NCBI GenBank assembly: GCA_023457135.1
Contig: JAEWMO010000074.1
Location: forward strand, 1-6,540
DNA length: 6,540 bases
Source of the DNA: Methanobacteriota archaeon
Lineage (GTDB): Archaea > Halobacteriota > Methanomicrobia > Methanomicrobiales > Methanoculleaceae
Direction: 5' to 3'
This document shows positions 1-4,453 of this stretch, piece by piece. The notes beneath the pieces are model-generated. The model was not told where the DNA came from. It saw only the letters and a list, made by a program, of their open reading frames with translations, and searched no databases. How positions within the stretch are numbered: position 1 is the first letter of the stretch; each line of letters begins with the position of its first letter. A program made the translations under genes and the position numbers.

Positions 1-46
1 TCCGGAGGTCTACCAGAATCCACCCGCCCGTGAGGGGAGGCGGCAT
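1..46 (-). CDS. Possible start of a gene cut by the left edge
   Basis: On the minus strand an ATG at 44-46 opens a reading frame that stays open to the window edge and would begin MPPPLTGGWILVDLR. It starts about 30 bases after the cobY stop, in the same direction, where another cobalamin-assembly gene would be expected. A GTG at about 29 in another frame is also open to the edge. Fifteen codons are too few to recognise a family. Nothing else is visible in positions 1-76. The call rests only on operon context and an open frame. Confidence 0.2.
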   Translation of the reverse strand, partial: MPPPLTGGWILVDLR

Positions 47-76
47 CGGAGGACCCCTGCGCGGTGCGTACCCCGG

Positions 77-682
77 CTACGCCGACCGGTTCCGGCAGAG
101 GTACTCCTGCACCAGCGCGAGCTCCTCGCGCGTGTTGATATTGAAGACGAGCCTTCGATCATGCATGAGGAGCTGCAGTTCCTCCTCCGGGCCGTCGAGG
201 GAGCCCGCCGTCAGGATGTTGATGCCGGCAGGGCAGGCCGGGGTACCGTCGATCGTCTCCGTATACTGCGTGCGGCAGCCGTGCTCCTCGCAGAGGTCGC
301 GGGGCACCCACGTGGAGCACGCCGCTTTCCCGGCCCGGCGCCAGGCATCTTCGACGCCGGCGACGATATCGGGGCCAAGGCACGGGAGGTCGGAGACACA
401 GGTGAAGAAGGGCTCTCCGTCCCTGGCGAGGTCGCCGGCCGCTGCACAGATATCCTCAACGTAACCGAGCCCTTCGGCCGCATAGAGGGCGATCCCCTGC
501 GCCCGGCACCAGTTCTTGGTGAACGGCGTCCTGTGCGAGGCGACCACGACCACCTCGTGTCCTGAGGCACGGAATGCGTCGACGACGTAGGCGAGCATCG
601 GCCGGCCGCAGATGGTGGCGAGCGGCTTCTCGCCCATCCCGAGCCGGGAGCCCTGCCCCCCGGCCATGATCAGGGCGAGCAT
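77..682 (-). CDS. cobY: Adenosylcobinamide-phosphate guanylyltransferase CobY
   Basis: This cytoplasmic enzyme transfers GMP from GTP to adenosylcobinamide phosphate, giving adenosylcobinamide-GDP for nucleotide-loop assembly of coenzyme B12. CobY is the archaeal, non-homologous replacement for bacterial CobU. The 201-residue protein is a full-length MobA/GT-A-like nucleotidyltransferase. It has the nucleotide-binding loop AGGQGSRLG (7-15) with K19, then GYVED (73-77), the acidic SDLP (97-100), PAGIN (151-155) and FNINTREEL (180-188). These segments line up in order with what I recall of Methanocaldococcus jannaschii CobY (GYIED, SSDL, PAGIN, FNINTKDDL). The start at M1 keeps the whole first beta strand; a second ATG at codon 6 would remove it. 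The gene overlaps the end of cobD by 13 bases, so the two are probably cotranscribed and translationally coupled. Confidence 0.93.
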   Translation of the reverse strand: MLALIMAGGQGSRLGMGEKPLATICGRPMLAYVVDAFRASGHEVVVVASHRTPFTKNWCRAQGIALYAAEGLGYVEDICAAAGDLARDGEPFFTCVSDLPCLGPDIVAGVEDAWRRAGKAACSTWVPRDLCEEHGCRTQYTETIDGTPACPAGINILTAGSLDGPEEELQLLMHDRRLVFNINTREELALVQEYLCRNRSA

Positions 683-1668
683 GCTTCCAGCGCCTCGATG
701 AGTTGCCGGTTCTCCTCATGGGTCCGGACGGCCACCCGGATGTGGCGGGGGAGCCCGAACGACCGGCAGTTCCGGACGAGGATGCTGCGCGCGAGGAGCC
801 GTTCGACAAACACATCCGCGGAGAGAGGGACCTCTATCAGGATGTAGTTTGCAGACGGAGGCTCGCAGGTGAGGCCGAGACCACGGAGGCTTCCGGTGAG
901 CCACTCCCGCTCGCGGGCGATCCGCTCCCGCGATGCACGGAGCAGGTCATAGTGCCGGAAGGCCTCGATGGCAAAGGCCTCGGCGAACGCATTGACCGTC
1001 CAGGGGAGGCGGACCGTCTCCACCCTCTCGATCAGTTCCGGCGTACCGAACCCGTAGCCGAACCGGATCCCCGGGACGGCGAAGCTCTTCGTTAAGGAGC
1101 GCAGGAGAAAGAGATTCTCGTCCCGGACGTCGACGAGGCTCTGGCGAGGGTCGGCGAGCTCGATGAAGGCCTCGTCGAGGAAGAGGCACGTCCCCTGTTC
1201 AGCCATATCGGCAAGCAGCCCGAGGACCTCTTCCCGGCTGCAGAGCCGTCCTGTGGGATTGTTCGGATTGCAGAGGAACCGGACGGCGGCCCCGGTCTCA
1301 TCGGCGGTGCACCGGGCACCGGCAAGCCTCACCGCCATCTCATACTCCGCAAACGTCGGTGGGATGATGCAGGCGGCATCGCCTTCGCCGAGCATGGCGG
1401 AACAGAACGCGCGGATCAACTCGACGGATCCGTTGCCGACGGCGACCTCGGCAGGATCGCGTCCGAATACTCGCCCTATCTCCTCTTTGAGCGCCTCATA
1501 CCGGTCGTCCGGGTAGTCGTAGAGCGTCGAGGGGTCCGGGACCCAGGGGATCTCCGGGGGGTAGGGGTTCACGTTAGCACTGAAGTCGAGCAGCCTGCCC
1601 TGCTCCCGGGTGCGGTGCCAGCGTACCCGACCGCCGTGTTCCATCCTTTCGGGAAGGTTTTCTCTCAT
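670..1668 (-). CDS. cobD: L-threonine-O-3-phosphate decarboxylase CobD (PLP-dependent)
   Basis: CobD decarboxylates threonine phosphate to (R)-1-amino-2-propanol phosphate, the linker joining the corrin ring to the nucleotide loop of B12. The 332-residue protein is a fold-type I PLP aminotransferase-like enzyme closely related to HisC. Visible features are HGG (11-13), SANVNPYP near the N-terminus (30-37), GNGS (78-81), NPNNPTG (134-140), D165 in LDEAFIE, the PLP lysine K194 in SLTKSFAVPGIRFGYG, and the carboxylate-binding arginine, probably R311 in IRVAVRTHEEN. The N-terminal HGG and the adjoining cobY favour CobD over histidinol-phosphate aminotransferase. Some methanogens carry CobD fused to an extra domain; this one is stand-alone. 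M1 (ATG 1666-1668) is preceded by a weak AGAG; M9 (1642-1644, MEHGG) with AAAGG immediately upstream is a possible alternative start. It leads a minus-strand operon with cobY and diverges from cdrS-ftsZ2. Confidence 0.88.
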   Translation of the reverse strand: MRENLPERMEHGGRVRWHRTREQGRLLDFSANVNPYPPEIPWVPDPSTLYDYPDDRYEALKEEIGRVFGRDPAEVAVGNGSVELIRAFCSAMLGEGDAACIIPPTFAEYEMAVRLAGARCTADETGAAVRFLCNPNNPTGRLCSREEVLGLLADMAEQGTCLFLDEAFIELADPRQSLVDVRDENLFLLRSLTKSFAVPGIRFGYGFGTPELIERVETVRLPWTVNAFAEAFAIEAFRHYDLLRASRERIAREREWLTGSLRGLGLTCEPPSANYILIEVPLSADVFVERLLARSILVRNCRSFGLPRHIRVAVRTHEENRQLIEALEACSP

Positions 1669-1708
1669 ATCTCTGGCAATCCTGTGCGGGTATGTTGTCG
1701 GCTGCTAT

Positions 1709-1719
1709 CCATAAAACCG
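1709..1719 (-). promoter_or_regulatory. Candidate TATA element for cobD-cobY
   Basis: Read on the minus strand this is CGGTTTTATGG, an A/T-rich box in archaeal TATA style. It would place a transcription start about 20 bases before the cobD ATG. A second possible minus-strand TATA (GTATAAAT, 1751-1758) lies further away and could be shared with the divergent cdrS promoter. The choice is uncertain. Confidence 0.3.
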
Positions 1720-1734
1720 TTATGTCAGACATAA
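1720..1734. promoter_or_regulatory. Palindromic operator candidate, site 1
   Basis: TTATGTCAGACATAA is a perfect inverted repeat with 7-base arms and one central base (1727). It contains the core TGTCAGACA that recurs several times nearer cdrS. It lies between the likely cdrS TATA box (1751-1760) and the likely cobD TATA box (1709-1719). A protein bound here could influence either direction. The spacing and length suit a dimeric ribbon-helix-helix repressor, but the binding protein is inferred. Confidence 0.55.
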
Positions 1735-1750
1735 ACTCGTTTCAGAAGGT

Positions 1751-1760
1751 ATTTATACAA
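1751..1760 (+). promoter_or_regulatory. Candidate TATA box for the cdrS-ftsZ2 operon
   Basis: ATTTATACAA, preceded by the purine-rich AGAAGG, resembles an archaeal BRE/TATA pair. It predicts a transcription start near 1780 and a leader of about 90 bases containing the operator cluster. An alternative A/T-rich stretch (AATATTATTAT, about 1765-1775) would move the start downstream. The box also reads as GTATAAAT on the minus strand, so it could be bidirectional. Confidence 0.4.
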
Positions 1761-1779
1761 TCCCAATATTATTATGGCT

Positions 1780-1853
1780 TATCTGATACAGTCAGACACA
1801 AGGATTGCGATTGTCTGACAAATGGCGGACTCCTGGCCGCTAGATGTCAGATA
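1780..1853. promoter_or_regulatory. Cluster of four TGTC(A/T)GACA-like operator sites upstream of cdrS
   Basis: There are four 9-base sites: TATCTGATA (1780-1788, perfect palindrome), AGTCAGACA (1790-1798, 8 of 9 to TGTCAGACA), TGTCTGACA (1812-1820, perfect, extended to TTGTCTGACAA) and TGTCAGATA (1845-1853, 8 of 9). Their centres are at 1784, 1794, 1816 and 1849, separated by 10, 22 and 33 bases. These are close to one, two and three DNA turns, so bound dimers would sit on one face of the helix. A weaker match, TATCAGACT, lies at 1883-1891 inside the cdrS coding start. The pattern suggests a cooperative operator, plausibly autoregulation by CdrS; the factor is not proven. Confidence 0.6.
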
Positions 1854-1868
1854 TGAGTGATTGAGATG

Positions 1869-2045
1869 ATGGATCGGATAACTATCAGACTGCCCCGGCA
1901 GCAGGTTGAGATGCTCGAGAGGCTGGTGGAGGCTGGCGAGTTCCCCACGGTATCGGAGGCTGTGAGGTATTCGGTCAGAGCGCTTCTGGAACGGCATGGA
2001 AACCGTGCTCTACGTGAGGCGGAACAGATCTCATTCCAGGTTTAG
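1869..2045 (+). CDS. cdrS: CdrS-like ribbon-helix-helix transcription regulator
   Basis: A 58-residue DNA-binding protein made almost entirely of one ribbon-helix-helix (CopG/Arc/MetJ-type) domain. It has a beta strand RITIRLP (3-9), a first helix from about residue 10 to 23 (QQVEMLERLVEAG), a turn GEFPT, and a second helix (VSEAVRYSVRALLE, 28-41), followed by a short tail. Such proteins bind DNA as dimers that insert the paired strands into the major groove. In haloarchaea, the short RHH protein CdrS lies directly upstream of ftsZ2 and controls cell-division genes; size, domain and position match here, so the name is given by homology and synteny. The start could be GTG 1857, ATG 1866 or ATG 1869. 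I prefer 1869 because it gives the usual family start MDR(I/V)T and leaves GAGTGAT (1855-1861) as a Shine-Dalgarno. The TAG stop lies inside the ftsZ2 ribosome-binding site. Confidence 0.85.
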   Translation: MDRITIRLPRQQVEMLERLVEAGEFPTVSEAVRYSVRALLERHGNRALREAEQISFQV

Positions 2046-2050
2046 GAGGT
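2044..2050 (+). promoter_or_regulatory. Strong Shine-Dalgarno of ftsZ2 overlapping the cdrS stop
   Basis: AGGAGGT lies five bases before the ATG at 2056. Its first two bases are the last two of the cdrS TAG stop codon. This decides the ftsZ2 start at 2056 against an upstream in-frame ATG at 1996, and implies translational coupling of the two genes. Confidence 0.9.
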
Positions 2051-2055
2051 ATCAA

Positions 2056-3180
2056 ATGCAGACGATCATCAACGAGGCGTTAAAACACGCAGAACGTGAA
2101 AAATTCTTGAAGACCGACTCGGTCGAGGGAGAAGACGACATTCTCGGCCAGCCGCGGATTGTTATCGTCGGATGCGGTGGCGCAGGCAACAACACCGTAA
2201 ACAGGCTGTACCACATGCAGGTGAACGGTGCAGAGACGATCGCGATCAACACGGATAAGCAGCACCTGGACATGATCCAGGCCGACAAGAGGGTGCTTGT
2301 CGGCAAGTCGCTCACCAAGGGCCTCGGCGCCGGCGGGTTCCCGGACGTCGGCAGGCGTGCAGCCGAGATGGCCCGCCCGACTCTCGAGAGCCTGCTTGCG
2401 GACGCAGATCTCGTCTTCATCACCGCCGGTATGGGTGGAGGTACCGGCACGGGAACAGCCCCGGTCGTCGCGCAGATCGCAAAGGAACAGGGTGCGATCG
2501 TCGTCGGCATGGTCAGTTACCCCTTCCAGGTCGAGAAGGCCCGGCTTCTCCGTGCGGAAGAAGGACTTGAACAGCTCTCGGCCGCCGCCGACTCGGTGAT
2601 TGTGCTCGACAACAACCGCCTCATCAAATACGTGCCGAACCTCCCGCTCGGCCAGGCCTTCTCGGTCATGGACCAGCTCATCGCGGAGACCGTCAAGGGC
2701 ATCAGCGAGACGATCACGGAACCCTCGCTCATCAATATCGACTACGCCGACGTGCGTGCCATCATGAGCAAGGGAGGCGTAGCCGTGATGCTCGTCGGAG
2801 AGAGCAAGCAGCAGAACAAGGCCGAGAGCGTCGTCCACGAGTGCCTCAACCACCCCCTGCTCGACATCGACTACCGCGGAGCGACGGGGAGCCTCATCCA
2901 CATCACGGGCGGCAACGACCTGACCCTCCAGGACGCCGAGGAGATAGCAAGTTCCCTGACCTACGAGCTCGACCCGCATGCAGATGTCATCTGGGGAGCG
3001 CGGGTCAACAGCGACTACGAGGGAAGAGTCCGTGTCATGGCGGTCATGACCGGCGTCAAGAGTGCGCAGATCCTCGGGAGCCACCGTACCTACGAACCGG
3101 TGACGCAGCGCTCCAGCGCCCCCATGGGCAGGCGCATTGCCGCAGACGAGAAGAGCGGGCATCTCATCGACTTCCTGTGA
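2056..3180 (+). CDS. ftsZ2: Cell division GTPase FtsZ, archaeal FtsZ2 type
   Basis: A tubulin-family GTPase that polymerises at midcell. In haloarchaea FtsZ2 drives constriction while FtsZ1 organises the ring. The 374-residue protein is complete. A short N-terminal segment (1-33) starts MQTIINEALKHAE. The nucleotide-binding domain has GCGGAGNN (39-46) and the tubulin signature GGGTGTG (127-133). The T7 synergy loop NIDYADVRAIM has N227, D229 and D232, so GTP hydrolysis should be intact. The C-terminal domain follows (HPLLDIDYRG, HITGGNDLTL, VIWGARV). Subtype assignment rests on NTDKQHL (65-71), GKSLTKGLGAGG (83-94), KEQGAIVVGMVS (143-154) and SLINIDYAD, which match remembered haloarchaeal FtsZ2 far better than FtsZ1. 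The tail after the core is only about 34 residues and ends HLIDFL, shorter than in haloarchaeal FtsZ2. It is the second gene of the cdrS operon. No FtsZ1 or SepF gene is in the window. Confidence 0.96.
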   Translation: MQTIINEALKHAEREKFLKTDSVEGEDDILGQPRIVIVGCGGAGNNTVNRLYHMQVNGAETIAINTDKQHLDMIQADKRVLVGKSLTKGLGAGGFPDVGRRAAEMARPTLESLLADADLVFITAGMGGGTGTGTAPVVAQIAKEQGAIVVGMVSYPFQVEKARLLRAEEGLEQLSAAADSVIVLDNNRLIKYVPNLPLGQAFSVMDQLIAETVKGISETITEPSLINIDYADVRAIMSKGGVAVMLVGESKQQNKAESVVHECLNHPLLDIDYRGATGSLIHITGGNDLTLQDAEEIASSLTYELDPHADVIWGARVNSDYEGRVRVMAVMTGVKSAQILGSHRTYEPVTQRSSAPMGRRIAADEKSGHLIDFL

Positions 3181-3246
3181 AGTCCTCTACCCCCCTATAT
3201 CTCTTTGTTCGATCCCCTTCCTGCAATGTCTTTCCCGGCTCTCCTG

Positions 3247-3260
3247 CGAAATACTTAATA
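3247..3260 (+). promoter_or_regulatory. Archaeal BRE/TATA-like promoter in the region after ftsZ2
   Basis: CGAAATACTTAATA joins a BRE-like CGAAA to a TATA-like TACTTAATA. It resembles the boxes at 4381-4398 and 4415-4430. It predicts a transcription start near 3280, about 255 bases before the coiled-coil gene. That would give either a long leader or a separate small RNA. A weaker box (GCATATGA, about 3497-3504) could serve the coiled-coil gene directly. Confidence 0.45.
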
Positions 3261-3299
3261 GTACAGATGACGTTTGAATTATAGACGTTCTTGTATAAT

Positions 3300-3479
3300 C
3301 CCTCCAGCACGGGGTGTATTGTGCAGGGCGCAGAGCCGCGGGTTCTGCGATTGCCAGGTACCGAGGTTGAACACATGAACAGACCGGTGAACGACGGCCT
3401 CGAACGCGAGTCCGGAAAACGTCTTTTCTTGTGGTGTAGCCGCTACATCAGCCTACGGTATCCCTGTGGACACACGGGA
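3300..3479 (+). ncRNA. Candidate structured RNA or long structured leader
   Basis: The 355-base gap between ftsZ2 and the coiled-coil gene holds a series of local inverted repeats. 3300-3328 is a bulged stem (CCCT, GCACG paired with TGTGC, AGGG). 3329-3349 is a 9-pair stem with one G-U pair and a GCG loop, abutting the first. 3399-3410 is CTCG-AACG-CGAG, perhaps enclosed by CCGG repeats at 3384-3387 and 3412-3415. 3432-3450 is an 8-pair stem with a CCG loop. 3461-3479 is TCCCTGT paired with ACACGGGA around one bulged C. A promoter-like box lies upstream at 3247-3260. The pattern fits a leader or small RNA. It does not show the conserved sequences of SRP RNA, RNase P RNA or tRNA. GC-rich DNA produces hairpins by chance, so confidence is low. 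Confidence 0.3.
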
Positions 3480-3503
3480 GCGGTCTTGCTGGCGGGCATA
3501 TGA
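3375..3503 (+). CDS. Possible small ORF, 42 residues, unknown function
   Basis: An ATG at 3375 is preceded by GAGGTTGA, a fair Shine-Dalgarno, with about five bases of spacing. The predicted peptide begins MNRPVNDGLERESGKRLFLW and is basic, with two cysteines and a histidine near the C-terminus. Third-position GC is about 69 percent by my count, which appears lower than in ftsZ2 and the other clear genes, and I recognise no family. It overlaps the candidate structured RNA and may be fortuitous. Confidence 0.2.
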   Translation: MNRPVNDGLERESGKRLFLWCSRYISLRYPCGHTGAVLLAGI

Positions 3504-3535
3504 GACAGGTACCGAATATCGAGGATTGGTAGAGA

Positions 3536-4396
3536 ATGCTGAACGATCTGATTGAGAAGAGAAAGAAAGTCCTTGCGGAGTCTGAACAGCACAAAGACCG
3601 GCGCAACGAGCTGAACGCGCTCGCCAGCAAAAACGCCCGCGAACGCAACACCTTAAACACCCAGACCCGCGAATTCGTCGAGGAGGCGCAGCAGCACAAG
3701 GAGCAGCGGGACAAGATCAACGAGGAAGTTCAGGCGCTGAAGGACCAGAGAAACGAGTACAACGACAAGGCCAACGTACTTTTCGAGGAGATCGAGTCCT
3801 TCAAGAAGGACCACGGCAACCTCAAGAACCGGGGCATCAAGGAGATCCAGAAGCAGATCGAGCACCTGGAGTTCAAGCAGCAGACCGAGGTCTACAGCAC
3901 CGACAAAGAGCGCGAGCTGATCGAGAAGATCAAGCAGCTGAAGGCGGCGGCAAAGGACCAGGAAGCCGAGCTCGAGCAGAACAAGGAGATGCGGACGAAA
4001 CTCACCGACGCCCGCGAGTTTCGCAGGCTTGCCTCCGAGATCCACAAGGACGTCACCGAGAAGGCCGAAGCCGCACAGCAGCACCACGACCTGATGGTGG
4101 AGTCCTACCGGAAGGCCGACAAGTCCCGCGAGGAGGCTGACAAGGCCCACCAGCAGTTCGTCGAGGCCCAGGAAGCGGCCGACGAGGAACACAAACTCTT
4201 CATCGCCTGTCAGAAGGAGCTCCGCGACTACGATAAGGTGATCTCCGGTCTCCGCAAGAAGACCAAGAAGACCAAAGTCACCAAAGAGCAGAAGGCTGTC
4301 CGGAAAGAGGCAGAACGCATCTTCCAGCAGTTCCGCGGCGGAGAAAAACTCACGACCGACGATCTGCTCCTGCTCCAGCGTGCAAAACTTATTTAA
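3536..4396 (+). CDS. Archaeal coiled-coil protein (COG1340-like), function unknown
   Basis: A 286-residue, highly charged, almost wholly helical protein. Residues 1-235 are rich in E, K, Q, R and A with heptad-like spacing and very few prolines or glycines, so a long coiled coil is expected. The N-terminal part contains a degenerate 35-residue repeat: QHKDRRNELN (18-27) is echoed by QHKEQRDKIN (53-62), with RN and N also aligned further on (36-41 and 71-76). A short break near KDHGNLKNRG (91-100) may be a hinge. After a lysine-rich linker (240-250) comes a compact C-terminal motif, AERIFQQFRGGEKLTTDDLL (259-278), typical of this archaeal family. There is no signal peptide or membrane segment. 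Relatives are sometimes labelled phosphoserine phosphatase, but no HAD motif is visible here, so that name should not be used. The start codon has a weak upstream GAGG at 3521. Confidence 0.85.
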   Translation: MLNDLIEKRKKVLAESEQHKDRRNELNALASKNARERNTLNTQTREFVEEAQQHKEQRDKINEEVQALKDQRNEYNDKANVLFEEIESFKKDHGNLKNRGIKEIQKQIEHLEFKQQTEVYSTDKERELIEKIKQLKAAAKDQEAELEQNKEMRTKLTDAREFRRLASEIHKDVTEKAEAAQQHHDLMVESYRKADKSREEADKAHQQFVEAQEAADEEHKLFIACQKELRDYDKVISGLRKKTKKTKVTKEQKAVRKEAERIFQQFRGGEKLTTDDLLLLQRAKLI

Positions 4397-4398
4397 TA
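4381..4398 (+). promoter_or_regulatory. Distal promoter box of the DUF373 gene
   Basis: TGCAAAACTTATTTAATA is a BRE/TATA-like element spanning the end and TAA stop of the coiled-coil gene. It predicts a start near 4419, giving a leader that includes the GAGGAG Shine-Dalgarno at 4436-4441. It is nearly repeated 34 bases downstream. Confidence 0.4.
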
Positions 4399-4399
4399 C

Positions 4400-4405
4400 T
4401 TTTTT
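4400..4405 (+). terminator. Candidate T-run terminator of the coiled-coil gene
   Basis: Six consecutive T bases follow four bases after the stop codon. Archaeal RNA polymerase often terminates at short U-tracts without needing a hairpin. The run is short, so termination may be partial and some read-through into DUF373 is possible. Confidence 0.4.
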
Positions 4406-4414
4406 ACCCCCTGC

Positions 4415-4430
4415 TGCAAATTATTTAATA
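4415..4430 (+). promoter_or_regulatory. Proximal promoter box of the DUF373 gene
   Basis: TGCAAATTATTTAATA repeats the upstream box almost exactly. With usual archaeal spacing it predicts a start around 4450-4455, at or next to the ATG at 4454. It would therefore yield a leaderless or nearly leaderless mRNA. Confidence 0.45.
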
Positions 4431-4453
4431 GATCCGAGGAGATGTTCTATTGC

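Noticed and set aside
1780..1853. CRISPR array or mobile-element ends
   Set aside because: The repeated units are only 9-15 bases, palindromic, unevenly spaced and placed in a promoter, which fits operators rather than CRISPR repeats or transposon ends.
1996..2055. Upstream in-frame ATG extending FtsZ2 by 20 residues
   Set aside because: The extension overlaps cdrS in another frame and lacks a ribosome site, whereas AGGAGGT lies five bases before the ATG at 2056, which gives the normal FtsZ2 N-terminus.
2080..3162. Long minus-strand open frame (360 codons) opposite ftsZ2
   Set aside because: It is an antisense shadow of a GC-rich, strongly biased gene. The translation matches no family I recognise, while the plus strand encodes an unmistakable FtsZ.
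3269..3290. Direct repeat GACGTT at 3269 and 3284
   Set aside because: Six bases repeated twice is expected by chance and has no further support.
3300..3479. SRP RNA, RNase P RNA or tRNA in the gap
   Set aside because: The length and the lack of their conserved core sequences (for example the SRP helix 8 loop or a T-loop GGTTCRA) argue against all three. GTCCGGAA near 3411 is only a fragmentary resemblance.
3653..4192. Leucine/valine-rich minus-strand frame that looks like a membrane protein
   Set aside because: It is the complement of the K/E/Q-rich coiled-coil codons; CTC, CTG and CTT are simply the reverse of GAG, CAG and AAG.
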